Notes: a model not told the origin generated them from the sequence alone. DNA of 64,000 bases from Neisseriaceae bacterium CLB008 (GCA_041228285.1 CP166133.1:2637380-2701379), one strand, 5' to 3'; shown: positions 1 through 7,980, counted from the stretch's first letter. Program-made: numbers and translations.

Positions 1-380
1 ACCTGATATTGAAAAGCCCAGCGCTGCCAGATGGGCTGGGCTCCTGGATCGGCCACGGCCAAGCACAGCACACCATCTGCCATACTGAGCGGCATCAGCA
101 AATGCTGACGCGCCAAAGCCAGCGGCACCAGCGTACAGGGTAAAGACTGTAGCGCCGTCTGGCTTAAATCAACCTGAGCCTCACCAAACATCGCTTCAAG
201 GCCATTAGCCAAAGCTACGGCGGTCACCATACCGCTCTTGACACAGCCCTCTGCCAAAGTCACCTCATGCTGTTGAGCATAGGCCTTAACCGCCGCCACC
301 TGCTCTAAGCTTAGATGTGCCTCTTCATGCAGCCACTTCAATACGCCCACCAGAGCGCTTGCTTCATCCACCATTGCCAT
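1..380 (-). CDS. PilB/GspE-type ATPase, N-terminal part (runs off the window)
   Basis: An open frame on the minus strand starts at ATG 380 (alternative ATG 374) behind a G-rich stretch (GGGGGCAGT). It stays open for about 126 codons to the window edge, so the C-terminus is missing. The product resembles the MshEN/T2SSE N-terminal domain of type IV pilus and type II secretion ATPases. It has a helical segment, then a stretch with 'LPCTLVPLALARQHLLMPL' followed by 'LCLAVADP', the pattern of the fold that precedes the ATPase core. The Walker motifs would lie outside the window, so the choice between PilB, GspE and a related ATPase cannot be made. The family assignment is from pattern recognition only. 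Confidence 0.6.
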   Translation of the reverse strand, partial: MAMVDEASALVGVLKWLHEEAHLSLEQVAAVKAYAQQHEVTLAEGCVKSGMVTAVALANGLEAMFGEAQVDLSQTALQSLPCTLVPLALARQHLLMPLSMADGVLCLAVADPGAQPIWQRWAFQYQ

Positions 381-561
381 ACTGCCCCCAAGTTACTGCT
401 TAGCCCCTAAACATACTTCGACTTTATTTTGTCTGAATACTTCTTAAATATACCAAAAGCATATAAAAAGAGATAGAAAAACCATTCGAGCAAGCAAAAC
501 CTCTTCACTCATCTCTCCACATCGTCCACAACCTGCCACAAACAAGCCAACCACCAAACGC

Positions 562-586
562 AAAAAAGCCGACTTGCGTCGGCTTT
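562..586 (-). terminator. Intrinsic terminator of porin 1
   Basis: A 9-bp perfect stem (AAAGCCGAC/GTCGGCTTT, 565-573 with 578-586) and a 4-nt loop are followed on the minus strand by a run of T. It lies just downstream of the porin 1 stop codon. Confidence 0.9.
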
Positions 587-602
587 AAGACAGGAACTTA
601 AC

Positions 603-1691
603 TTAGAACATGTGGCGCATGCCCAAGTTAACTGCCGTTTGTTGGGTTTTGGCCTCACTTGGGCCAAACTTCATCCAACCCACGTTCAACAAGGCCGTAG
701 TGCGCTTAGATAAAGCGTAATCACCGCCTACAATCACTTGATCGTATTTGCTGTTGTCTGATTTATCACCTGTACTGACATTTTTCTCTTTAAAGCCGTG
801 CGCATAGGTAACGCGCGGGGTAAGGTTACCCATGGTGTAAGAGCTAGTCACCACGACTTGATGAGAATCAACTGCCTTACCTTCTGGCAAGGCCTCTTCC
901 GTAGCTAACTGAGTAGCTTTACCGAATGGGGTCACGCCTTTACCATACTCATAGCCCAAGCTGACGATTAAATTATTGGCGTTATAACCCGCCTCTACAC
1001 GGTGAATCTGCATGGCCTTACGTTCACCATCTTTCATATAGCCCTGATTATTTAACATAAAGCCATATTTCGCATAAATACCCGCATTAGCGTATTTCAA
1101 GCCCAAGATGTATTTGGCTTTGTCGGTAAAAGGCTTACCATTTTCATCAAGGCCACTATTTGAACCACCGATTTCCTTATTCTCATTATCAGAACTAATA
1201 TACTGTAATGCAGCTTCAAAGCCAGAGAAATTAGGCGAGTCGTAGCGAATGGCAGAACCATGACGCATGGTGTGGCGGTTATACATTTTCAAGCCGGTTG
1301 CCCAATCTAGGCCAGCATCGTATTCCCATGCATCGGTCTGACGCATGTCACTGTCAAAGTAGTTACGTAGATTACCGATACGCAAGGTACCGAAATCGCC
1401 AGTCAAGCCCACGAACGACTCGCGGTTGGACCAGCCGGTGGTGGTATTACCGGCCAAAGAGACAGTTTGCTCGACTTGCCAAATGGCCTTTAAGCCATTG
1501 CCCAAGTCTTCATTGCCTCTAAAGCCAATGCGCGAACCATAGTCACGCACGTTGGTGGTAGAGCCGTCTTTCGCACCAGCCAATTTCGTCTGTTTGTAAT
1601 TCATGCCCCCCTTCATAATACCGTATAGGGTCACATCGGCCATGGCCGTGGCAGGCACAGTCAACGCCGCCAATATAAGCAGTTTCTTCAT
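603..1691 (-). CDS. Outer-membrane trimeric porin, paralogue 1 (Neisseria PorA/PorB type)
   Basis: General diffusion porin of the outer membrane. The 362-aa product begins with a signal peptide (MKKLLILAALTVPATAMA) followed by mature DVTLYG, the standard N-terminus of neisserial and beta-proteobacterial porins. It ends in aromatic Phe (GMRHMF), the signal for BamA-dependent insertion. Internal blocks typical of the Porin_4 family are visible: SRIGFRGNEDLGNGLKAIWQ, NRESFVGL, GTLRIGNL and YALSKRTTA. The ATG at 1691 is chosen because GAGGAAC precedes it by the right distance and the signal peptide starts there; an upstream in-frame start would add 12 residues. It is the last of three tandem porin genes, each with its own terminator. 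Paralogues 1 and 2 are closest in sequence and share leader elements; the differences concentrate in the expected surface loops. Confidence 0.93.
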   Translation of the reverse strand: MKKLLILAALTVPATAMADVTLYGIMKGGMNYKQTKLAGAKDGSTTNVRDYGSRIGFRGNEDLGNGLKAIWQVEQTVSLAGNTTTGWSNRESFVGLTGDFGTLRIGNLRNYFDSDMRQTDAWEYDAGLDWATGLKMYNRHTMRHGSAIRYDSPNFSGFEAALQYISSDNENKEIGGSNSGLDENGKPFTDKAKYILGLKYANAGIYAKYGFMLNNQGYMKDGERKAMQIHRVEAGYNANNLIVSLGYEYGKGVTPFGKATQLATEEALPEGKAVDSHQVVVTSSYTMGNLTPRVTYAHGFKEKNVSTGDKSDNSKYDQVIVGGDYALSKRTTALLNVGWMKFGPSEAKTQQTAVNLGMRHMF

Positions 1692-2136
1692 TAAACGTTC
1701 CTCAATGTAGTCAATCGTTTCAATCATTTTTTTAGGTTTTGGATATCACTTAAAACAACGGTGAATCGGCCAGGCACTTAAGATGATGCCCAGCTGAATG
1801 TTGAATTTAATGGACTTGCGCACAGAACTCAACAAATCACCCCTATCTTTATAGGGGTTTAGCCCAAAAACAACATTATTCTTTTTTTTCGATCCGATTA
1901 AATACTAAACGCCAATAATTATATTGCCACAATAGCTTGTGCTAGACTGAATACTCTACAGATCACCAAAACCTCACATTTAAATACCGACGAATCCGCC
2001 CTAGAAAAAATATTATAAAATCACTCACATTTTAGTCATTCCTTTTTTTCCGAGAAAAAGCGTTGACACAAAAAACAAAATCATCATATTCAGCCCTACA
2101 GCCCAATCCACAGCGCCTCGCGCCGCTCAACGCCAT
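1692..2136. other. Leader and promoter region of porin 1 (no gene)
   Basis: About 445 bp of AT-rich DNA without a convincing ORF. It carries two blocks shared with the porin 2 leader (GTGAATCGGCCA at 1761-1772 and TGAATTTAATGG at 1802-1813). It also carries a perfect 8-bp hairpin (ACCCCTAT/ATAGGGGT, 1839-1846 with 1851-1858) in the predicted 5' leader. A minus-strand TATAAT lies at 2012-2017 with only a weak -35, so the promoter position is not settled. Confidence 0.5.
1802..1813 (-). repeat. Leader block shared by porins 1 and 2, copy 1
   Basis: TGAATTTAATGG (plus-strand reading) lies exactly 111 nt upstream of the porin 1 start. The same 12-mer lies exactly 111 nt upstream of the porin 2 start. 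The equal distance argues that gene and leader were duplicated together. Porin 3 lacks it at the same distance. Confidence 0.75.
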
Positions 2137-2159
2137 AAAAAAGCCGACCTTAGTCGGCT
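2137..2159 (-). terminator. Intrinsic terminator of porin 2
   Basis: Stem AGCCGAC/GTCGGCT (2142-2148 with 2153-2159), loop CTTA, then a T run on the minus strand. It is near-identical to the porin 1 terminator (same GCCGAC core), another trace of the duplication. Confidence 0.88.
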
Positions 2160-2178
2160 GATCTCACGGTAGTAAAGC

Positions 2179-3246
2179 TTAGAACAAATGGCGCATACCC
2201 AAGGTCAACGCGGTTTGCTGGGTTCGATCATCGCGCTCACCAAACTTAATCCAGCCAGCACTCATCAGCGCGGCGGTACGCTTAGATAAATCGTAGGTAC
2301 CGCTCACCACCACTTGATCATATTGGCTGTCGTTAAGCTTCTCGCCCGTTCCGGTGTGTTTTTCTTTAAACCCGTGCGCATAGCTGAGCGTCGGGGTGAA
2401 TTGGCCCATTTTATACGCCCCGGTCAGCACCACCTGATGCGACGTGACTGCCCGCTCTCCCGTCCATTTCTTATCGGCAAACTGGGTGTCGTCACCGTAT
2501 GATGCCACGCCCTTGCCATACTCATAGCCAAGGCCCAAGAAGGCCGTACCATCGTGATAACCAGTTTCGATACGGTGAATTTGTGCGGCCTTAACCTGGT
2601 CTCCATCTTGATAGCCATTATTGTCATAAATCAGCGCATATTTCGCATATAGTGCAGCATGGGTGTACTTCAAGCCCAAAACGTATTTAGCCTTATCGCG
2701 ATTGCCTACTTCATTATGGCCAGCCGTCTCATTATTCTCACTGTCGGAGGCCACATACTGCAATGAGCCCTCAAACCCTGAAATCTTGGGCGAGTCATAG
2801 CGGATGGATGAACCAAAGCGAATGGTGTGCCGATTATACATTTTAAGGCCGCCTGCCCAATCGCCAACGCTGTCATAATCACGAGGGTCACTGTTACGCA
2901 TATCGCTGTCGAAGTAGCTGCGTAGCGTACCCATGCGTACGGTACCCAAATCACCTTTTAGGCCAATGAATGTTTCACGGTTAGACCAACCGGTATTGGT
3001 GTTGCCTGTCAATGACACGCTTTGCTCTACTTGCCAAATCGCCTTCAGGCCATTGCCTAAGTTTTCCTCTCCCCTAAAGCCAATGCGCGAAATATAGTCG
3101 CGCACATTCGTCGTCGACCCATTTTGCTCACCGTTACGCTTGGTTTTTTTATAGTCAAGACCGCCCTTAAGCAAACCATACATCGTTACATCGGCCATGG
3201 CTGCTGTGGGCACGGCCAATAAGGCACAACACAATAGCTTCTTCAT
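2179..3246 (-). CDS. Outer-membrane trimeric porin, paralogue 2
   Basis: A 355-aa porin with signal peptide MKKLLCCALLAVPTAAMA, mature start DVTMYGLLKGG and terminal Phe (GMRHLF). It shares long blocks with paralogue 1, including SRIGFRGEENLGNGLKAIWQ, the NTGWSNRETF region and SIRYDSP, and differs mainly between predicted strands. The ATG at 3246 is chosen because GGAGGA sits 8-9 nt upstream; an ATG five codons earlier lies inside that Shine-Dalgarno and is unlikely to be used. The unusual Cys-Cys pair (KLLCCALL) lies in the cleaved signal peptide, so it should not form a disulfide in the mature pore. Function is passive uptake of small hydrophilic solutes; selectivity cannot be read from sequence. 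Confidence 0.93.
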   Translation of the reverse strand: MKKLLCCALLAVPTAAMADVTMYGLLKGGLDYKKTKRNGEQNGSTTNVRDYISRIGFRGEENLGNGLKAIWQVEQSVSLTGNTNTGWSNRETFIGLKGDLGTVRMGTLRSYFDSDMRNSDPRDYDSVGDWAGGLKMYNRHTIRFGSSIRYDSPKISGFEGSLQYVASDSENNETAGHNEVGNRDKAKYVLGLKYTHAALYAKYALIYDNNGYQDGDQVKAAQIHRIETGYHDGTAFLGLGYEYGKGVASYGDDTQFADKKWTGERAVTSHQVVLTGAYKMGQFTPTLSYAHGFKEKHTGTGEKLNDSQYDQVVVSGTYDLSKRTAALMSAGWIKFGERDDRTQQTALTLGMRHLF

Positions 3247-3690
3247 TAGGTATTCCTCCATGTCTTCAATTTAGAATAATCTTTAAACTCATGATTCACG
3301 CGTATCCAGCAGTGAATTGACTCGGCCAAGCGCCAGCTTCGCGACCAGCCGAGCGATGAATTTAATGGCCTTAGATTAAAAAATCAAACACACCCCTTTG
3401 AATTTACTGATCATTTCACCCAAAAGACACAGATTTAAGATTTTTTTCATTGATCAAGACTTAAAGCACCCTCAGTTAATGGCGCCCAATTAGGCACATA
3501 CGGCCAATGACGCCAGAGGAAGGCCTGAGCAAACAGTAAAACACCTCGGCAAGCCCATTTTAAAAAATATTCTAAAATAATGAAAAAAACTCAATATTAT
3601 TTTATATACAAAATACTTATTGACATACAAAACAAAATGCGGGTTTGGCTTTTTAAACCCTAAATAAACCTTGAAACGCTCTAAATAAAA
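3247..3690. other. Leader and promoter region of porin 2 (no gene)
   Basis: Non-coding AT-rich DNA. It holds the porin 2 copy of the shared leader blocks (GTGAAT 3312-3317, CGGCCA 3323-3328, TGAATTTAATGG 3357-3368) and a second C4T motif near 3388 comparable to the one in the porin 1 leader. An 81-codon frame inside it has low-complexity composition and no ribosome-binding site, so I do not call it. Confidence 0.5.
3357..3368 (-). repeat. Leader block shared by porins 1 and 2, copy 2
   Basis: TGAATTTAATGG, 111 nt upstream of the porin 2 start, the same distance as copy 1 from its gene. Confidence 0.75.
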
Positions 3691-3721
3691 AAATAGCCGC
3701 CTAATTTTATAGGGGCTATTT
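3691..3721 (-). terminator. Second, downstream terminator of porin 3
   Basis: AAATAGCC/GGCTATTT (3691-3698 with 3714-3721) plus inner C/G pairs, followed on the minus strand by TTTT and more A/T. It lies directly behind the main porin 3 terminator, giving a tandem arrangement that would stop read-through into the porin 2 leader. Confidence 0.7.
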
Positions 3722-3736
3722 AAAATCACGGGCACA

Positions 3737-3762
3737 AAAAAGCCGGCAAAAGCCGGCTTTTT
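3737..3762 (-). terminator. Main intrinsic terminator of porin 3
   Basis: An 11-bp perfect stem (AAAAAGCCGGC/GCCGGCTTTTT, 3737-3747 with 3752-3762) with an AAAA loop, 24 nt after the stop codon. Confidence 0.92.
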
Positions 3763-3786
3763 ATAAGACTATTCTAGATAACTAGA

Positions 3787-4893
3787 TTAGAATTTGTGAC
3801 GTAGGCCAACAGAACCAGCAGTTTGTTCGATTTTGCCTTCGCCTTTACCGATACGCAACCAGCCAGCAGATACCAAAGCGGTAGTGCGTTTGCTTAGAGC
3901 GTAGTCAGCACCGATGATAACTTGGTCGTATTTGCTGTTGTCGTTTTTCACGCTATCAGCAGCTTTTTTCTCTTTAAAGCCGTGAGCGTAAGACATTTTA
4001 GGAGTTAGGTTACCCATAGTGTAGGCACCAGTAACCGCAACTTGGTGAGATTTAACAGCTTCGCCACCGTTTACAGTTGCAGGAGCATCAACATCAACTT
4101 CTTCCAAGAAAGCATCGCGGAAAGATTGAACGCCTTTACCGTATTCGTAGCCAACAGCTACCAATAGGTTGTTAGCATCGTAACCACCCTCTACACGGTG
4201 AATTTGAGTGTCTTTACGATCACCGTTTTGGATGTAACCAGCTTTATCCAAAGAGAATGCGTATTTAGCAAAGTAAGGACCGTAGTTGTAGCCTAGACCA
4301 ACGCCGTATACTGCTGCATCTTTTTGTTTAGCAACGTTCATGCCACCGTTTTCAGGGGTTTTATGACCATCAACATTAGCGCGGTCGTCTGAGTTAGTGT
4401 ATTGCAATGAACCGTAGAAACCAGCAAATTCTGGAGAATCGTAACGGATAGATTGACCGTAGCGGTTATTGTTGTTGTTAAACAAAGCTAGACCTAGAGC
4501 AGGAGAGTTGTCGCTGTATTCCCACTGGTCAGTAGTTTCCATGTCGCTCTTAGCAAAGTTGTCTAAGTTACCAACACGAACTTTACCGAAGCCACCTTCT
4601 AAACCAACGAAAGTTTCGCGGTTAGACCAACCTTTAGTGCCAGTGCTACCAGCCAAAGATACTGACTGTTCTACTTGCCAAATAGCTTTCAAGCCATTGC
4701 CTAGGTCTTCAAAACCTTTGAAACCAATGCGTGAACCGTAGTCGCCAACGTTGGTAGTAGTACCTTCTTTGTTGCTAGCAACTTTAGTTTGTTTGAAGTC
4801 TACACCGCCTTTTAATTGGCCGTATAGGGTAACGTCTGCCATAGCAGCTACTGGTAGTGATACCAATGCTAAAGCGATCAGAGTTTTTTTCAT
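3787..4893 (-). CDS. Outer-membrane trimeric porin, paralogue 3 (probably the major porin)
   Basis: A 368-aa porin with signal peptide MKKTLIALALVSLPVAAMA, mature start DVTLYGQLKGG and terminal Phe (GLRHKF). AAGGA precedes the ATG at the normal distance. Family blocks include SRIGFKGFEDLGNGLKAIWQ, NRETFVGLEGG and YALSKRTTALVSAGW. By eye its codon choice differs from paralogues 1 and 2: it favours a restricted set such as GGT, GTA, GCA and AAA, as highly expressed genes in this window (rplM, rpsI) also do. It also has the longest clean upstream region and tandem terminators. From this I infer it is the most strongly expressed copy. Its leader does not share the 12-mer of the other two. Confidence 0.94.
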   Translation of the reverse strand: MKKTLIALALVSLPVAAMADVTLYGQLKGGVDFKQTKVASNKEGTTTNVGDYGSRIGFKGFEDLGNGLKAIWQVEQSVSLAGSTGTKGWSNRETFVGLEGGFGKVRVGNLDNFAKSDMETTDQWEYSDNSPALGLALFNNNNNRYGQSIRYDSPEFAGFYGSLQYTNSDDRANVDGHKTPENGGMNVAKQKDAAVYGVGLGYNYGPYFAKYAFSLDKAGYIQNGDRKDTQIHRVEGGYDANNLLVAVGYEYGKGVQSFRDAFLEEVDVDAPATVNGGEAVKSHQVAVTGAYTMGNLTPKMSYAHGFKEKKAADSVKNDNSKYDQVIIGADYALSKRTTALVSAGWLRIGKGEGKIEQTAGSVGLRHKF

Positions 4894-5374
4894 CGCTGTA
4901 TTCCTTTTTAGTCAGTCAAAATAAACTTTGGGTTAGTCAAACCAACCTGTAAGTCTTAATGGTTAACCGCTGATAACCAGCGATTGCTGTAGTTAAATAT
5001 AAATCGTTCGTTGTAAAAATACAAAACCTAATCACATCAAGTGGCCAAGACTTTGCGAGAAATACAACAAATCCCACACAAAACGAATTATAACACAACA
5101 AAATCAATAAGTTAAATTTAGTGGCAAAAAACACACACTTTTAGCCGTTTTTGCAAAAGTGTTGCATATTTGGCAACACATTCACGTCTTCAAGGTGGAT
5201 TTTGCCCATCTTTCATGTTTATGCATACAACAAAAACCACACTTTTACTGACTGTGACCACTTTACCACGGCGCTGCTTGCCCAACGCTCAAACAAAAAT
5301 TACAATGGCATTTTAATGGCTTAATCCTGACCAATCTTTTAACATAAACGACGCTCAGCGACAGGATGACCATC
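4894..5374. other. Divergent control region between porin 3 and comEA (no gene)
   Basis: About 480 bp, AT-rich next to porin 3. The only clear structure is a 7-bp inverted repeat GTGTTGC/GCAACAC at 5159-5179. A 65-codon minus-strand frame near 4937-5134 is not supported by a ribosome-binding site or composition. Confidence 0.5.
5159..5179. promoter_or_regulatory. Inverted repeat between porin 3 and comEA (possible operator)
   Basis: GTGTTGC ATATTTG GCAACAC: perfect 7-bp arms with a 7-nt spacer, no T run on either side, so it is not a terminator. It lies about 265 bp upstream of porin 3 and 195 bp upstream of comEA. No named regulator can be assigned. Confidence 0.4.
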
Positions 5375-5710
5375 ATGTTTGACGCCTTATTACGCCGCTC
5401 ACTCCTCTTCTATCTTTTATTCAGCCTCCCGCTTTGGGCCAACGTCAACATCAACCTCGCCAGCGAAACGGAATTAAGCAGCCTCAGCGGCATAGGCCCA
5501 GCTAAGGCACAGGCCATTGTGGCGCACCGACTACAGTACGGCGCCTTTACACGCATTGAAGACATTCAGAAGGTTAAAGGCATCGGCCCAGTTCTGTTTC
5601 AGCGCATTAAAGATGACATCAACGTCAACGCCCAAACGCCTAATCTCCCGCGCGTACTGCGCGGTACTCAGCCACAGCCAGCCTTAAAAAAAATTACCCC
5701 CATAGGCTAA
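5375..5710 (+). CDS. comEA: ComEA-type helix-hairpin-helix DNA-binding protein
   Basis: A small exported protein of the natural transformation machinery; ComEA-family proteins bind incoming double-stranded DNA in the periplasm and help pull it in with the type IV pilus. The 111-aa product has a signal peptide (RRSLLFYLLFSLPLWA) and then one helix-hairpin-helix domain: NINLASETELSSLSGIGPAKA followed by IEDIQKVKGIGPVLFQRIKD, with the two GIGP hairpins that touch the DNA backbone. ATG 5375 is preferred over the in-frame ATG at 5366 because AGGATGA is correctly spaced before it. The basic tail (LPRVLRGTQPQPALKKITPIG) is variable in the family. The last codons overlap the hairpin that terminates rsgA from the other strand. 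Confidence 0.9.
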   Translation: MFDALLRRSLLFYLLFSLPLWANVNINLASETELSSLSGIGPAKAQAIVAHRLQYGAFTRIEDIQKVKGIGPVLFQRIKDDINVNAQTPNLPRVLRGTQPQPALKKITPIG

Positions 5711-5724
5711 GCTCAATGGGGGTA
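5687..5724 (-). terminator. Intrinsic terminator of rsgA, overlapping the comEA 3' end
   Basis: A 9-bp perfect stem TACCCCCAT/ATGGGGGTA (5695-5703 with 5716-5724) with a 12-nt loop. On the minus strand it is followed by ATTTTTTTT, supplied by the Lys codons of comEA. On the plus strand only GGGTTT follows, so it is mainly a minus-strand terminator. Confidence 0.85.
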
Positions 5725-5745
5725 GGGTTTCAGGCTAAAGACAAA

Positions 5746-6618
5746 TCAACGACCGTCTTTAAGGAGCTCGCTGGTGACGCGCTGCAAGAACAATAAGCGC
5801 GCGGGTTTAACCTTGTCGGCCTCGACAGCGGCTTTGATGGCGCAGCCAGGCTCTTGCCTGTGGCTACAGTTATGGAATCGGCATTGGCCAACGTAGGGCG
5901 CCATGTCTGGGAAATAGTGAATCAGCTGAGTGGCCTCTAAATGGTGTAGTCCAAATTCTTGCAGCCCAGGCGAATCTATTAAATAAGTATCTTCTGCTAG
6001 CTCAAAAAGCTCGGCGTGAGTCGTCGTGTGCTTACCCGAATCCAAAGCCGCGGAAATATCCCCCACTCTGGCCATGTCTTCTTTTAACAAGGCATTGGTT
6101 AAGGTGGACTTCCCCATACCCGATTGACCCAAGAAAATATTGGTCTCACCCGCCAATAGCGGCCGCAGCGGCTCCACATCGTCTAAAGCGCTCAGTACAA
6201 ACACCGGATAACCTAGGGCCTCATAAAAACCAAGCCTAGTGCGCCAAGCGTCTGTTTCAGGCAAGTCGGCCTTATTCAATAAGATGACTACTTTAATGTG
6301 TGCGGCCTCACCAGCCAATAGCGCGCGCTGCAACAATGTTTCGCTCGGCGTGGGTACGGCGGCCAACACCACGATCAGCTGCGTGACGTTGGCGGCGATC
6401 ACTTTGGTACGAAACGCATCTTGCCGATACAGCAAACTTTGACGCGGCTGATAGCCTTCAATCACCGCTTGATGATCGTTAATCAGGGTGATGTCCACAA
6501 AATCACCGCAGGCATAGTCCACCCGCTTACCGCGGGTAGTGGCGTCGATGAGGGTTTCATCCGGCAGCCTCACTACGTAGCGGCGGCCATAACTTTTGAT
6601 GATTTGTGCATCACGCAT
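5746..6618 (-). CDS. rsgA: Small-subunit ribosome biogenesis GTPase RsgA
   Basis: A circularly permuted GTPase that acts in late maturation of the 30S subunit. The 290-aa product has an N-terminal OB-fold, then the permuted motifs in order G4 (NKAD, 115-118), G1 (GQSGMGKST, 164-172) and G3 (DSPG, 215-218). A C-terminal zinc knuckle follows with Cys246, Cys251, His253 and Cys259, matching the C-x4-C-x-H-x5-C spacing of the family. ATG 6618 is chosen because AAGGA precedes it and MRDAQIIKSYGRRY is the usual N-terminus; an upstream in-frame start adds 24 unlikely residues. Its first codons overlap the end of the M48 protease gene by 8 nt, so translation is probably coupled. Confidence 0.96.
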   Translation of the reverse strand: MRDAQIIKSYGRRYVVRLPDETLIDATTRGKRVDYACGDFVDITLINDHQAVIEGYQPRQSLLYRQDAFRTKVIAANVTQLIVVLAAVPTPSETLLQRALLAGEAAHIKVVILLNKADLPETDAWRTRLGFYEALGYPVFVLSALDDVEPLRPLLAGETNIFLGQSGMGKSTLTNALLKEDMARVGDISAALDSGKHTTTHAELFELAEDTYLIDSPGLQEFGLHHLEATQLIHYFPDMAPYVGQCRFHNCSHRQEPGCAIKAAVEADKVKPARLLFLQRVTSELLKDGR

Positions 6619-7897
6619 GATGTTGTTCCTTTTCGGTCGCCAATGCTTCAATGGCCTTGATTCTGAGTTCGGCTCGGGGATGGCTATCATAAAACCAAGC
6701 GTATAAGGGGTCGGGGGTTAGGGTACTGGCATTACGCTTATATAAGGTGACCAAAGCGCTGATCAAATGCTCAGGCTGACTATGGGCACAGGCAAATGCA
6801 TCTGCCTCATACTCATCACGTCGTGAAAACATAAAGCCGATCGGGCTGAACACAAAGGTAAACAACGGCAACACCAGCGTAAACAACAGCAATGCCATCG
6901 CGTGTGACGCAAAGTTAACCTCCACGCCTAAACCAGCATAAAAGCCGCTTTGCTGCATCACTGCATGCAAGAGGCCTAAGGCGATCAGGGTAAAGCCCAT
7001 ACGCCGAACCATGCCTTTTTGAACGTGCTTTTTCTTAAAGTGACCTAATTCGTGGGCCAAGACCGCCACAATCTCGTCGGTGCTGAGCTGGTTAATTAAG
7101 GTATCAAACAACACAATTCGCTTATGCTTACCCATGCCTGAAAAATAAGCATTGCCGTGGCTAGAGCGCTTAGACCCATCCATAACGTACAGGCCTTGGC
7201 TGTCAAAACCCGTTTGATCCAGCAAGTCTAATACCGCTGTTTTCAGCTCGCCTTCGGGCAAGGGTTCAAAGCGATTAAACCGTGGTGCGATCACGGTGGG
7301 GAAAAACCATTGAATGAATAAGGTGAAGCCAACCGTCGCTGCCCACGCCCACAGCCACCACAGGCCGCCGGCCACACCCATAAACCATAAGACCAACCAC
7401 ACAAACGGCAGGCCAATCACCGCCAGAAAGGCTAAACCCTTAAACTGATCGGCAATAAACAACCCAAGGCTGCTCTGGTTAAAGCCAAAATCACTTTCTA
7501 ATTTAAATTGGCGGTAATATATTAAAGGCCAGCTTAAAACAAAGCTAACCAATATATAGGCACAGATCAGCAGCAAGCCTTGGGTTAAGGGGCCGTCGCT
7601 GACGGCCATACTCAAAACGGCCAGCCAGTTAAAGCCGCCGCCCAAGGTCAGTAACAATAGGACAAAGCCATCGAAAATAATCTGATAGCGTGCCAAGCGC
7701 TGCTTTGCCAGCGTATAATCAGCAGCAGCTTGATGCTCGCTTAGGCTAATAGCCTGTTGAAATCGACGCGGCACCTGTTGATCATGCTTTAATACATGAC
7801 GGCTTTGGCGCACAGACAAAAACACCTTGAGTGCAGTACTCAAAATGAAAAACGCCATAAATAGGGCTTGAACCGTTTCTTGCTGCATGAAAGACAT
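6611..7897 (-). CDS. M48 family (Ste24/CAAX-type) membrane zinc metalloprotease
   Basis: An integral inner-membrane protease of 428 aa. The N-terminal half (about 1-200) holds several hydrophobic helices typical of the peptidase M48 N-terminal region. The catalytic part carries HELGH at 282-286 (zinc ligands His282 and His286, general base Glu283) and a later RRDEYEADAF block supplying the third ligand. This architecture is that of Ste24-like endopeptidases rather than the shorter HtpX. In bacteria their substrates are poorly known; membrane-protein quality control is the usual inference. The ATG at 7897 follows AGGA at a spacing of about 10. It forms a two-gene unit with rsgA (8-nt overlap), a pairing with no obvious functional link. 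Confidence 0.9.
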   Translation of the reverse strand: MSFMQQETVQALFMAFFILSTALKVFLSVRQSRHVLKHDQQVPRRFQQAISLSEHQAAADYTLAKQRLARYQIIFDGFVLLLLTLGGGFNWLAVLSMAVSDGPLTQGLLLICAYILVSFVLSWPLIYYRQFKLESDFGFNQSSLGLFIADQFKGLAFLAVIGLPFVWLVLWFMGVAGGLWWLWAWAATVGFTLFIQWFFPTVIAPRFNRFEPLPEGELKTAVLDLLDQTGFDSQGLYVMDGSKRSSHGNAYFSGMGKHKRIVLFDTLINQLSTDEIVAVLAHELGHFKKKHVQKGMVRRMGFTLIALGLLHAVMQQSGFYAGLGVEVNFASHAMALLLFTLVLPLFTFVFSPIGFMFSRRDEYEADAFACAHSQPEHLISALVTLYKRNASTLTPDPLYAWFYDSHPRAELRIKAIEALATEKEQHHA

Positions 7898-7928
7898 AGT
7901 GCATCATTCCTACTTTTTAATATAAAAC

Positions 7929-7947
7929 AGCAGGCCTCAAGCCTGCT
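7929..7947. other. Hairpin between the M48 protease gene and orn
   Basis: AGCAGGC/GCCTGCT with a 5-nt loop, in the 83-bp divergent gap. There is no good T run on either strand, so a terminator call is weak; it would lie in the 5' leader of one or both genes. Confidence 0.35.
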
Positions 7948-7980
7948 TTAGCAGACTATTTTGAATGGGTGACCAAGACA

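Noticed and set aside
1298-1522. Plus-strand frame inside porin 1
   Set aside because: Antisense shadow of a clear porin gene, with unusual Arg/Ser/Trp-rich composition.
3490-3735. 81-codon minus-strand frame between porins 2 and 3
   Set aside because: Low-complexity AT-rich composition, no ribosome-binding site, and it overlaps the porin 3 tandem terminators.
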